Positions 26,714 through 33,879 of a stretch of 48,564 nt of DNA are shown here, in pieces. The translations under genes and the position numbers were made by a program. Origin of the DNA: Clostridia bacterium (GTDB lineage: Bacteria > Bacillota > Clostridia > Oscillospirales > Acutalibacteraceae); the NCBI GenBank assembly GCA_017626295.1, contig JAGAJB010000008.1, positions 1 through 48,564 of the forward strand, in the 5' to 3' direction. The first letter of the stretch is position 1. Every line of letters starts with the position of its first letter. The notes below the pieces were generated by a model, which was not told the origin of the DNA, did not search any database, and worked only from the letters and a program-made list of their open reading frames with translations.

Positions 26714-26969
26714 TGCCGTCACTCCTTATAATCTCAAGCGCAAGACCGGCGAGTTTAGTGGTACACACATCAATATCACCGGGAGAGAAAAGCGGGCAGT
26801 TTCCCGATTCGCAGTTGCCGGCGGTGCAACACTCCAACGCCTTTATAACATCTTCCCTTGTAAGTTCAGCGCCGCTGTTCTTTTCGGGGAAATGTGTCTG
26901 TTTCAACTCTTCGTATGTACGCTTTTTAGTTATCGGTTTTCTGCAACCGTTTGCAAGTCCTAAACACAT
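26703..26969 (-). CDS. Small Cys-rich phage protein
   Basis: This 88-residue protein has LTREDVIKALECC, then CESGNCPLF and DVCTTKLAGLALEII. This Cys pattern recurs in many small Firmicutes phage proteins of unknown function and probably binds zinc. The start overlaps the upstream stop (TAATG), with GGAGGG before. Confidence 0.65.
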   Translation of the reverse strand: MCLGLANGCRKPITKKRTYEELKQTHFPEKNSGAELTREDVIKALECCTAGNCESGNCPLFSPGDIDVCTTKLAGLALEIIRSDGNGE

Positions 26970-27541
26970 TACTTTTTCCCTCCGCTTTTTATCATATTTT
27001 CAACGCGAATATCGGTAAGTTCCGCTATGGCTTTAAGTTCTTCGGCAAACTCTTTGTTGATGCTGTTATACGGCATAAGGATAGCAACAACCTCAAGCCC
27101 GAGTTTCACAGCGAAATATAAAATACCGTCTTCGCTTCTGCGTTCAAAGACGAATAGCATATCTTCGTCCAAATCGGCAAGTGGTGCAAAATGCGCCTTA
27201 TCCAAGTACGCAATACCCTCACTTGCTTTAAACGGTATCAGGGTTTTGCCGTTCCACTGGATACCGATACCGTTAATTCGCTCAACCATATTTTCATTCT
27301 CAGTCGCATCACTGAAATTGAAACCCTTCGGAATAGGTTCACCGAATGAAAAGAGTATTTTTTCCGCTTTCTTCGATTTAATATCGAAGGCAGTACAGAA
27401 CATAGATTCAGTCAACCAGGGTATCTCTTCGGACAACACATAAAAAGCCTGTCCGTTACCGAGCCACTGCACTTCTCCCTGCTGAAGCGTACAGACCTGC
27501 TCTTCTTTAGTACATAAACTGATGATTTTCTTTATAAGCAT
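26969..27541 (-). CDS. Hypothetical phage protein
   Basis: This 190-residue alpha/beta protein has repeated short strands (GEVQWLGNGQAFYVLSEEIPW, quoted as GEVQWLGNGQAFYV) and no motif I can assign. It lies directly after the DUF3102-like gene and before small Cys-rich genes. AGGTGG precedes the ATG. The strand-rich middle recalls a DNA-clamp or replication-accessory protein, but I cannot support that. Confidence 0.6.
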   Translation of the reverse strand: MLIKKIISLCTKEEQVCTLQQGEVQWLGNGQAFYVLSEEIPWLTESMFCTAFDIKSKKAEKILFSFGEPIPKGFNFSDATENENMVERINGIGIQWNGKTLIPFKASEGIAYLDKAHFAPLADLDEDMLFVFERRSEDGILYFAVKLGLEVVAILMPYNSINKEFAEELKAIAELTDIRVENMIKSGGKK

Positions 27542-27544
27542 TGG

Positions 27545-28588
27545 TTAACCACCTATCTTTTCAAGAATTTGTTTAAGCGCGGTTTTAATTGCCGCTGTCA
27601 TATTTTCTTTTTGTTCACCCTGCATCTCCGCCATGGCAGAGAGTGCCTTATTAAGATTTTCTTGAAATGCACCGAAATAAATATTCACCTTCTGAATATT
27701 ACTGTCAGAGCCTTTTATCTGATTCTCAAGTTTTGCGTTTTCTGCCTTGAAACTTTCTATAACATTACGGAGTTCGGCATTTTCTGCCGCTGCTTCCTCT
27801 TTTGCTTTTTTAACCGCTTCATCGATTTCTTTGGACTTTTTCTCAAAAGCAGATTTTTCCGCATCGGCTTTTGCCTTTTCGATTTTTTTAGCAGTCTTTT
27901 CTTTTTCTGCTTTAACCGCCGCTTCCTTTTCAGCCTTAAATTGCTCTTTGAGTTCCGCTGTCACAGATGCTCTTATTTCTTCTATCTGTTCTTCGGAAGG
28001 TTCTGGGAATATTTCGGTGGGGCGTTCTTTAAGTTCCTTGACCTCTCGCTTCAATTGGGCAACCATCTCTTCGAGTTGCGAATTTTCCGTCTCGAAATCC
28101 TCGTTATCGTTTTTCAAGGCTTCATTTTCCGATTTAAGACTTTCGGTTTCTTCGGTTAATAACGTTAACTGCTCCGCTTGAGCCGTTGATTTTGCAACTA
28201 ACTCTTTAACTTCTTTGGTACTCATTTCCTGCACTTCTCCGCTGTCGAGCACATCAAACCTGTCAACAGGATTCATTTTTGCGAGTAAAGAAAGTTTAGT
28301 TATACCAAGAGAAGAATATTTCTCAATAACTTCACTACCCATATTTTCATATGTTTGAATATATGTATAACCCTGCCTTGCGCCGATACCTACTGCTTCA
28401 TCGCAGTACTCCCCGAAGTCTTTATATCCGAGTTCGGTATAGAGTTTTTCGTCACGCATAGTTTTTAAATCTTTGCACATCTGCACCCAAGACTGCGCAA
28501 CCATAACACCGCTTGCCATAATCTTGTTATGCAGAAGATACGCTTGTCTGTTACGCTCCTCTGTCATTGCTGTTGTAATTTCCGACAT
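27545..28588 (-). CDS. DUF3102-like coiled-coil protein
   Basis: This is a 347-residue protein from ATG 28588, 8 bases after an AGGAG in the shared AGGAGTGTTAA leader. Residues 1-130 form a helical domain (LGYKDFGEYCDEAVGIGARQ, then LGITKLSLLAKMNPVDR) like DUF3102 proteins of phages and plasmids, which resemble ParB/KfrA-type DNA-binding helices. Residues ~135-300 are a long Glu/Lys/Ala coiled coil. A plasmid-like partition, replication or structural role fits, but it is not shown. Confidence 0.7.
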   Translation of the reverse strand: MSEITTAMTEERNRQAYLLHNKIMASGVMVAQSWVQMCKDLKTMRDEKLYTELGYKDFGEYCDEAVGIGARQGYTYIQTYENMGSEVIEKYSSLGITKLSLLAKMNPVDRFDVLDSGEVQEMSTKEVKELVAKSTAQAEQLTLLTEETESLKSENEALKNDNEDFETENSQLEEMVAQLKREVKELKERPTEIFPEPSEEQIEEIRASVTAELKEQFKAEKEAAVKAEKEKTAKKIEKAKADAEKSAFEKKSKEIDEAVKKAKEEAAAENAELRNVIESFKAENAKLENQIKGSDSNIQKVNIYFGAFQENLNKALSAMAEMQGEQKENMTAAIKTALKQILEKIGG

Positions 28589-28600
28589 ATTTAACACTCC

Positions 28601-30427
28601 TTACCCTGCTATAACTTCTAACAGGTCTTTTTCTAACAAATCTATTAACAACTCACCTCTGTGGTTTCCGTAGTTTACCGTCTTTTTAGTCTTTCTCAAA
28701 TCCGCAAAGTTTTCTTCACGTAACTGTTTACTACGCATAGCAAGTTCTATATCAGACGGTGTCAATTTAGTTTGTACTTTCTTCTGCCATTCTCTGAGGA
28801 ACGGAGTAAATGCCTCTATATCCTCATCATACTGTGAATCGTTCTCAGTTCGCTTTTGTTGCACCGTACCGTTAGGCTCTGTTTCAATAACATACCAAGG
28901 CGCATCAATATCCGAATTTTTGCGAAGAAATAAAATGTAGGTTTCTCTCCGCTGTATTCTGTCAAAGTATCTGCCGTTTTCTACTCTATGAATACACATA
29001 CTCAGCGCTACGCTTTCTTTTATAATATCTTCAATGCTTTGAGGTACTATAATTGAATATTCACCATCAGAGAAACTGTATTTATCAGTTATTTCTTTAC
29101 ATATTTTTGTTACCTTGTTGAATTTCTTGTATTTCTCAACAAGACTATTTATGTACTCTTTCTCTTCTTTTGCTTTGTTTTTAGCAGCCAGTCGCCTTTT
29201 TGTTCTTAAAAGTTCATCGTGTCTTTTTTTCAAATCGTGAGGAAATAACGGAACATTTTTTAATTTTGGATTAACCGCTTTCAACATTTCTATATAATCG
29301 GACCATAAGTCGAATGCTTCTTTTGTTGTTATACCCGGGCAATGGTGACAGGAACCTGCAGAATTACGCGAAATTTTCTGAAAATAACTTATTGTGTCAA
29401 AGGCAGTTTTGCCCTCTTTTTTTGCAACAGAATTAACTTTTATAATCGCCTGATGATTTATTTTGTTACGCCAGTTCGGATACACAAAAAATGTATTTAC
29501 TGCAGTTGCTTTTTCAAAACCCTTAACACCTTTACCGCCGATGCGGTGATAAGTCTTGAGTAAATCCAAATCAGAGCCACGTTTTACATATTCATTGTAT
29601 TCACTGTGAGTAAGTCTCAATAAATCCCACGGAGTTCGAGCATCCCAGTTCAATATTTTTTTATTATCAGTGTTGTTAAACATCATTTCATCAATGATTT
29701 TTGTTTGACCGATTTTTGTTAGCATTTCAATTTGTGGATGCCGCGCATACCAACAGAGATATTTGATTTCTGAGACATTACTATAAAAGGCGTGTTGAAT
29801 GTAGTTATTAAAACCGTTATATTTCAAAAATGTGTTCGACAACCTTTTATCATCCTTATAATAGAATGAGTAATCATACTTCTCTGTATATAAACCGTGG
29901 TTCCAAGAGAACGCATCTGTAAAGGTGTGATTTTCGTAGAATTCCGTATCAAAGTAATAGTACTTCATCCACATTCGAGCCAGACCCGGCGTAAGTTTAT
30001 ATCTGAAACATTCCCATTGATTTACAAAAGGTTTTAAATCGTTTTTTTTATATTGCTTTGAAAAGTTAACACCACGAAACCATACTTCATTCTCATTCTT
30101 TATCAAAACAAACAAATATGTTTTTTCTGAATACAACTTATCAAAATTGCATTTCTTTATATTCTTAACTTCAAGCCGTTTGCCGCAACAGGGACAGGTG
30201 CAAACTTCGCCCGGAGTTGCAGTTGAAAGTTGATAATCATTTGGTGTTGAAGTTCTCAACATCACCTTTCTGCCACGTTTAAAATTTTTTCCGCAGGCCG
30301 AGCAGGTATATTTTCTTACACCGTCCTTAACAGTTTCGAAAAACAAATAATTGAGTAAACTGTTTTTCACCCATTCAATATCTTCGGATGGGATTTCCGG
30401 CATATTTTCAAAAACATTTTCACTCAT
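28601..30427 (-). CDS. PcfJ-like protein
   Basis: This 608-residue protein matches PcfJ-type proteins named after conjugative plasmid pCF10. The N-terminus has two zinc-ribbon pairs (CSACGKNFKRGRK and CTCPCCGKRLEVK), a long variable helical middle follows, and the C-terminus has ALSMCIHRVENGRYFDRI and YVIETEPNGTVQQKR. The family's function is unknown. A PcfK-like gene lies two genes upstream, as on the plasmids. The start overlaps the upstream gene by 8 bases, with AAGGAG before. Confidence 0.8.
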   Translation of the reverse strand: MSENVFENMPEIPSEDIEWVKNSLLNYLFFETVKDGVRKYTCSACGKNFKRGRKVMLRTSTPNDYQLSTATPGEVCTCPCCGKRLEVKNIKKCNFDKLYSEKTYLFVLIKNENEVWFRGVNFSKQYKKNDLKPFVNQWECFRYKLTPGLARMWMKYYYFDTEFYENHTFTDAFSWNHGLYTEKYDYSFYYKDDKRLSNTFLKYNGFNNYIQHAFYSNVSEIKYLCWYARHPQIEMLTKIGQTKIIDEMMFNNTDNKKILNWDARTPWDLLRLTHSEYNEYVKRGSDLDLLKTYHRIGGKGVKGFEKATAVNTFFVYPNWRNKINHQAIIKVNSVAKKEGKTAFDTISYFQKISRNSAGSCHHCPGITTKEAFDLWSDYIEMLKAVNPKLKNVPLFPHDLKKRHDELLRTKRRLAAKNKAKEEKEYINSLVEKYKKFNKVTKICKEITDKYSFSDGEYSIIVPQSIEDIIKESVALSMCIHRVENGRYFDRIQRRETYILFLRKNSDIDAPWYVIETEPNGTVQQKRTENDSQYDEDIEAFTPFLREWQKKVQTKLTPSDIELAMRSKQLREENFADLRKTKKTVNYGNHRGELLIDLLEKDLLEVIAG

Positions 30428-30974
30428 TTTTCAGAAACTCCTTTCCATCAGCGGTATACCATACACCGGGTTTTATTCTTTCTCCATCAGCCATCAACAC
30501 TTTTAATTTAATCTCATTCGCTGTTTTTATAACAAACCCGAGAACATCACCGACCTTTTCGGCTTTTAATTTTGGATTTTTCCCTTTTGCAATACCAAAT
30601 CCCCCGGTTGCCGCCGCTGCCATATCTTTAACACGACTATGGGTAGGTCTGTTAGGATATTTGCGAATATAAAGCAATGCCGCTGCCACAAATTCAGCAA
30701 TAGAAAGTTGTCTTATAATAGTGAGTTCGGTGCAACTGATTTTTGAGTCATACTCATCCTCATCAATATCACCGCCTGCAGAACATAAATAGATTTCGTT
30801 ACTCTCGACATCCGGATAATAATTCAAACAGTCGAGTGGATTTTCTGCGCAATGATAACCGTTCCTTCTGCAATTGGCTTTAGGGGTTTCATTAAAACCT
30901 TTCTGCAACTGAAAATTCCCTTTTTCCCCTTTTGTTGCCACAAGTCCGGGCGCCGTAATTTTATATACCAACAT
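30420..30974 (-). CDS. DUF7666-like phage protein
   Basis: This 184-residue protein has NGYHCAENPLDCLNYYPD, matching the FCENPLDVLNYY pattern of DUF7666-type phage proteins. A beta-rich N-terminus and a C-terminal strand (KVLMADGERIKPGVWY) flank it. It has the AGGAGTGTTAA start context shared by four other genes here. Function unknown. Confidence 0.7.
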   Translation of the reverse strand: MLVYKITAPGLVATKGEKGNFQLQKGFNETPKANCRRNGYHCAENPLDCLNYYPDVESNEIYLCSAGGDIDEDEYDSKISCTELTIIRQLSIAEFVAAALLYIRKYPNRPTHSRVKDMAAAATGGFGIAKGKNPKLKAEKVGDVLGFVIKTANEIKLKVLMADGERIKPGVWYTADGKEFLKNE

Positions 30975-31013
30975 TGTTTAACACTCCTATTTTTTGAAGT
31001 TGACTTCAAAACC

Positions 31014-31364
31014 TCAATTCAACAAACTTAATAAATCAAGTTCAATAATGTTGCTTTCAGTTTTCGGGGGGATAATTTTCATAGTATATTCCACCCTTAC
31101 ACCCGGCATATAATACTCAGCAGCCATTTTGTAAACTGCAAAATCACTGCAAGCCCAACGGTTTAATCCCTTTGCAATTTTATCAATACATTTTTTGAAA
31201 CTACCGCCTTCAACTACTGCTTTCGCAAAATCATCGTTTTGCCGGCAGAAATATATGAGGGCTTCCGCTGTCGGACCTGCAATTGTCTTGTCCCAGTTAT
31301 TTTGGTAAAGACTTTGGTCGCTGTCTTTTCTTAACTTCGCTTCGGCTTCAACAAAGTATGCCAT
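31014..31364 (-). CDS. PcfK-like protein
   Basis: This 116-residue helical protein contains SFKKCIDKIAKGLNRWACSD and AEYYMPGVRVEYTMKI, the pattern of PcfK-like proteins that occur beside PcfJ on pCF10-type plasmids and on many phages. Its role is unknown. It uses the AGGAGTGTTAA start context. The tRNA-like element lies 32 bases upstream on the same strand. Confidence 0.75.
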   Translation of the reverse strand: MAYFVEAEAKLRKDSDQSLYQNNWDKTIAGPTAEALIYFCRQNDDFAKAVVEGGSFKKCIDKIAKGLNRWACSDFAVYKMAAEYYMPGVRVEYTMKIIPPKTESNIIELDLLSLLN

Positions 31365-31440
31365 TGTTTAACACTCCTTTTATTTAATTTTCAAAATGGT
31401 GCAGGGCGGCGGAATTGAACCGCCACGGTTAAGGTGTTAA

Positions 31441-31446
31441 TATAAT
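31441..31446 (+). promoter_or_regulatory. Plus-strand -10 box of the mini unit
   Basis: TATAAT (31441-31446) lies 36 bases before the small ATG. The best -35-like hexamer, TTGAAC (31415-31420), is 20 bases upstream, longer than the usual 17. The box is inside the tRNA-like element but on the other strand. Confidence 0.4.
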
Positions 31447-31476
31447 GTTCGCGTTAATTTTTTCAGGAGGTACTTT

Positions 31477-31521
31477 ATGGGTCAACATAAAGACTTGTTT
31501 TTTCACCTATGCCCAAGGTAA
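31477..31521 (+). CDS. 14-codon ORF with strong ribosome binding site (leader peptide-like)
   Basis: The frame encodes MGQHKDLFFHLCPR and stops at TAA 31519-31521. CAGGAGG at 31464-31470 is a near-perfect ribosome binding site 6 bases before the ATG. A promoter-like box lies upstream and a terminator at 31551-31577 closes the unit, so the stretch looks like a complete mini gene. The ATG is the 3' part of a 7-bp stem (CTTTATG with CATAAAG), so the start codon would be masked when that hairpin forms. The unit lies antisense to the tRNA-like element. No known leader peptide is recognised. Confidence 0.45.
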   Translation: MGQHKDLFFHLCPR

Positions 31522-31550
31522 TTTAACCGCTGACCTCAACCCTGCATATT

Positions 31551-31577
31551 GCCCGTCTTTCCGGGCTGTATTTTTTA
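31551..31577 (+). terminator. Terminator of the plus-strand mini unit
   Basis: GCCCG, a 6-base loop, CGGGC and then TGTATTTTTT form an intrinsic terminator on the plus strand. It ends at the stop codon of the minus gene at 31578. On the minus strand the same hairpin precedes the tRNA-like element by 5 bases but lacks a T-run. Confidence 0.7.
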
Positions 31578-32090
31578 TTACGACGCCAACTTGTCCGCCC
31601 TGTAGGTGCTGACATAGTTTTCAATGTACTTCACTTCACGTTCGGTCAGACCGCGGGGCATACCCTCGGAATTCACCGCAACGAAAATAACGTCACCGTA
31701 GTAAATCTTCTCGGCGCGGCCGTCTGTCATACAGGGCGCCGCCTGTTTTGCGAAACTGTCGGTATCGTAGAACATCTTTATATCCATACCAATATCGACT
31801 ACACCGGGGTTTTCCGCATCAAGTTCACGGTGAATCGCCTTAAAATTGTTTGCAACATTGTGTTTACGTTCGGGCGCTCTGCCCGGAGCCTTTAAAATAA
31901 CGAACATAATACCTTTCCTTTCTGCTATGTATGCTTCCGTTGCCCACACAAAAGCACGGGCATACTTTTTAACTTTCCTTTTGACCTTACGTTCAAACTT
32001 TGCAAGGTGATCTTCCTTATATAGTGCAAACCCACCAAGGAAAATAAGGCCGACGTTAATAAAAAAATTCAAAATTGTTGCTGTACTCAT
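31578..32090 (-). CDS. Hypothetical membrane-anchored phage protein
   Basis: This 170-residue protein starts with a hydrophobic segment (ILNFFINVGLIFLGGFALY, residues ~5-23), then a basic stretch (KFERKVKRKVKKYARAF) and a soluble alpha/beta domain (IMFVILKAPGR, then KIYYGDVIFVAVNSEG). Its codon use is GC-richer than the neighbouring early genes, so it may be a later acquisition. GGGAG precedes the ATG. Function unknown; an inner-membrane anchor facing the cytoplasm is likely. Confidence 0.6.
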   Translation of the reverse strand: MSTATILNFFINVGLIFLGGFALYKEDHLAKFERKVKRKVKKYARAFVWATEAYIAERKGIMFVILKAPGRAPERKHNVANNFKAIHRELDAENPGVVDIGMDIKMFYDTDSFAKQAAPCMTDGRAEKIYYGDVIFVAVNSEGMPRGLTEREVKYIENYVSTYRADKLAS

Positions 32091-32117
32091 ATACTCCCTG
32101 CCTCCGAAAGTTTTTGA

Positions 32118-32333
32118 TTACCCTGCCTTGCAGTATTCCATAAAGTCTGATTTATTTATGCGCCACTGCTTACCGAATCGCACACCTTTTAATTCTCCGC
32201 TGTTCAATATTTTTATAATTGTCGGTTCGCTGAGATGTAAAAGGTTACACAGGTCATCTGTTCCTAAAAACAACGGCACATCATCCCAGTTGGTAAAAGT
32301 TTTTGTATATCGTGGTTTCTGACATCTCGGCAT
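32118..32333 (-). CDS. Excisionase-like helix-turn-helix protein
   Basis: This is a 71-residue protein from ATG 32333, 8 bases after AGGAG. It contains DLCNLLHLSEPTIIKILNSG and GVRFGKQWRINKSDFMEY, the helix_turn_helix_17 pattern of excisionase-family proteins: recognition helix plus a wing with basic residues. It lies in the early operon two genes from the repressor, the usual place for a recombination directionality factor or small regulator. Its own promoter region carries one copy of the repressor operator. Confidence 0.8.
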   Translation of the reverse strand: MPRCQKPRYTKTFTNWDDVPLFLGTDDLCNLLHLSEPTIIKILNSGELKGVRFGKQWRINKSDFMEYCKAG

Positions 32334-32381
32334 ATTTAACACTCCTCTACCTTAATATTTATGGTCTATTGGTTGGACGGT

Positions 32382-32402
32382 ATTATATACACATTTCGTG
32401 TA
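32382..32402 (-). promoter_or_regulatory. Promoter and operator upstream of the excisionase-like gene
   Basis: The minus strand has TATAAT (387-382 in 32 kb numbering). The 15-bp dyad TACACATTTCGTGTA (32388-32402) lies directly upstream, where the spacer would be. No good -35 is seen. The dyad matches the three operators beside the repressor gene, so this promoter is probably repressed in the lysogen. Confidence 0.55.
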
Positions 32403-32403
32403 C

Positions 32404-32607
32404 TTAATGGGTATAAAAAAGTTCCTCTATGCTCACGCCATAATAATGGGCAAGTTTTACTTTTACTTCATCCCGAGGAATTCTTTCCCCATTTTCATAC
32501 ATCGACATAGCAGAACGACTTACTTCTACGGCTTCTGCCACCTCATTTTGAGATTTTTCGCCTCTTAATCGTGTCAAATTTTGACCTATTACTTTTGCAT
32601 CTAACAT
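32404..32607 (-). CDS. Cro-like XRE regulator
   Basis: This is a 67-residue protein from ATG 32607, ten bases after AGGAG; an upstream methionine would put the start inside the promoter. Almost the whole protein is an XRE helix-turn-helix (IGQNLTRLRGEKSQNEVAEA, then VSRSAMSMYENGERIPRDEV). It is the first gene of the leftward early operon, divergent from the repressor, which is the classic place of Cro. It probably competes for the same operators. Confidence 0.82.
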   Translation of the reverse strand: MLDAKVIGQNLTRLRGEKSQNEVAEAVEVSRSAMSMYENGERIPRDEVKVKLAHYYGVSIEELFYTH

Positions 32608-32631
32608 TTGATTAACACTCCTTTTCGCTTG

Positions 32632-32727
32632 TTCACGGTTCGTGTACAAGTGAAATATAGCACACATATTTTTATTTGTCAACACTTTTTGTGAACTTTT
32701 TGTTTGACTTTTGACACGTTACGTGTT
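32632..32727. promoter_or_regulatory. Divergent lysis-lysogeny control region with three operators
   Basis: Three 15-bp dyads of the form nnCACnnTnnGTGnn lie here: TTCACGGTTCGTGTA (32632-32646), AACACTTTTTGTGAA (32681-32695) and GACACGTTACGTGTT (32713-32727). The first lies after the -10 of the leftward promoter, the second overlaps its -35, and the third lies between -35 and -10 of the repressor promoter. The layout would let one repressor shut the early operon and control itself. Confidence 0.8.
32654..32682 (-). promoter_or_regulatory. Leftward early promoter (PR-like)
   Basis: On the minus strand TTGACA (32682-32677) and TATATT (32659-32654) are separated by exactly 17 bases. It reads into the Cro-like gene and the early operon. 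Confidence 0.85.
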
Positions 32728-32732
32728 ATCAT
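32704..32732 (+). promoter_or_regulatory. Repressor promoter (PRM-like)
   Basis: TTGACT (32704-32709) and TATCAT (32727-32732) are 17 bases apart and read into the repressor gene. An operator fills most of the spacer. Confidence 0.75.
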
Positions 32733-32765
32733 TTGTTTAAAACATCAATATAAGAAGGTGATATT

Positions 32766-33404
32766 ATGTTTTCTGAAGAATTAAAAAAATTGCGAAAACA
32801 ACGAAGTCTTACTCAACAAAAATTGGCTGATGCTTTAGGTATATCAAAAAGTACCATTAGTATGTACGAAAATGGAAATAGAGAACCCGATTTTGAAACA
32901 TCGGAAGCTATAGCTGATTATTTTAATGTCAGACTTGACGACTTGCTTGGTCGAAAAAATTCTTTTTCTTCTAATATTCCCAATAATTTGCCCAACAATA
33001 TAATCCCTATTCCAAAAATGAAAAAGATTCCCCTGCTCGGCACTATTGCCTGCGGAGAACCTATACTTGCAACAGAGAATATAGACTGTTACGTAGGCGT
33101 TGACGAAAATTCTGATGCTACCTTTGCCCTTCGTTGTAAAGGTGACAGTATGATAACCGCCCGAATATTTGATGGTGACGTTGTTTATATCCGACCTCAG
33201 CCCGATGTTGAGAACGGCGAAATTGCCGCTGTACTCATTGGTAACGATGCAACATTGAAAAAGGTGTACAAAGCACCCAACAAGGTCACCCTCTCCCCCT
33301 GCAACCCTATGTACTCCGACCTGGTGTACACCGATGAACAACTTAACGAAATAAAAATACTCGGAAAAGCCGTCGCTTTTACGAGTGTGATAAGAAATTC
33401 ATAA
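32766..33404 (+). CDS. CI/LexA-like phage repressor (HTH + S24 peptidase)
   Basis: This 212-residue protein has an N-terminal XRE helix-turn-helix (QQKLADALGISKSTISMYEN). A linker and an S24 self-cleavage domain follow. The cleavage site is in LGTIACGEPI near residue 95, the catalytic Ser is in KGDSM near 127 and the Lys is in TLKKVYK near 166. It would hold the prophage silent by binding the 15-bp operators beside it and would cut itself when RecA filaments form. AAGAAGGTG precedes the ATG. All catalytic residues are present, so the prophage is probably inducible. Confidence 0.92.
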   Translation: MFSEELKKLRKQRSLTQQKLADALGISKSTISMYENGNREPDFETSEAIADYFNVRLDDLLGRKNSFSSNIPNNLPNNIIPIPKMKKIPLLGTIACGEPILATENIDCYVGVDENSDATFALRCKGDSMITARIFDGDVVYIRPQPDVENGEIAAVLIGNDATLKKVYKAPNKVTLSPCNPMYSDLVYTDEQLNEIKILGKAVAFTSVIRNS

Positions 33405-33420
33405 TTAAGGAGTTTTTGTT

Positions 33421-33870
33421 ATGTGGTATTTACCTATTGTACTTTCAGTTATTTTAACCGTTTTATTTATAATCTATTTAAATGTTTTATTCTCAAAATT
33501 AAATAAAGAATGGAAAATGTTTGGTGGTATAGGTCACATTATTAATCCTTTCAATGCTTGTTATCCTCATTTAAGTATTGGTAATAGATTTTCTAATATT
33601 ACAAGTAACATTATTTTAAAAACGGTTATATTTATTGCTATATCCTTAATCATACATTATACAGATAGCTTAACTATCACTTATATCTACGCTCTTTTCG
33701 TACTTTTGGCTTGGTGGGTCTTTAACAAGAGAAGAAAAGACCTCAATTGCCTGCCAGAAGAAAATAAAAAAATGTTTAAATCTTATGTATTCAAATCATA
33801 CATTACAATTCCCATTTTCCAAACAGTTCTCTATTTGTTATGTCATTTAACATATATGCTAAATAATTAA
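33421..33870 (+). CDS. Membrane protein, possible lysogenic-conversion gene
   Basis: This 149-residue protein has about four hydrophobic segments (residues ~3-27, ~62-80, ~85-100, ~125-147). A short charged loop (FNKRRKDLNCLPEENKK) lies before the last one. It follows the repressor by 16 bases on the same strand with AAGGAG before its ATG, so it is expressed in the lysogen. Genes in this place often alter the host surface or block superinfection. Family not recognised. Confidence 0.6.
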   Translation: MWYLPIVLSVILTVLFIIYLNVLFSKLNKEWKMFGGIGHIINPFNACYPHLSIGNRFSNITSNIILKTVIFIAISLIIHYTDSLTITYIYALFVLLAWWVFNKRRKDLNCLPEENKKMFKSYVFKSYITIPIFQTVLYLLCHLTYMLNN

Positions 33871-33879
33871 AATTGACCT

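Larger units (their letters stand above)
31397..31545 (-). other. tRNA-like element with an oversized middle region
   Basis: Read on the minus strand, 149 bases have both ends of a tRNA. The acceptor GCAGGGT at 31545-31539 pairs in all seven positions with GCCCTGC, followed by discriminator A and encoded CCA ending at 31397. The T-arm is perfect: GGCGG, TTCAATT, CCGCC. A D-like arm AGGT/ACCT holds CAGCGGTTAAATT with the GG pair. The expected ~30 bases of anticodon arm and variable loop are replaced by about 90 bases with no canonical anticodon loop (the small arm TACCT/AGGTG has a 7-base loop without T33). The G-U pair in the acceptor works only on this strand. It may be a tRNA-derived regulatory RNA, a pseudo-tRNA, or a tRNA split by an insertion. 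Confidence 0.6.

Noticed and set aside
27569-28181. Long plus-strand ORFs rich in Phe/Ser opposite the DUF3102-like gene
   Set aside because: They are the complement of Glu/Lys/Ala coiled-coil codons. They have no ribosome binding site and no family pattern.
31477-31521. Type I toxin
   Set aside because: Fourteen residues without a membrane helix are too short for known type I toxins.
31397-31545. tmRNA
   Set aside because: The acceptor is not the GGGG type, no tag ending in LAA is seen, and 149 bases is too short.
32844-33341. Minus-strand 165-codon ORF opposite the repressor
   Set aside because: It is a shadow of the repressor, with no start signals and no protein-like composition.
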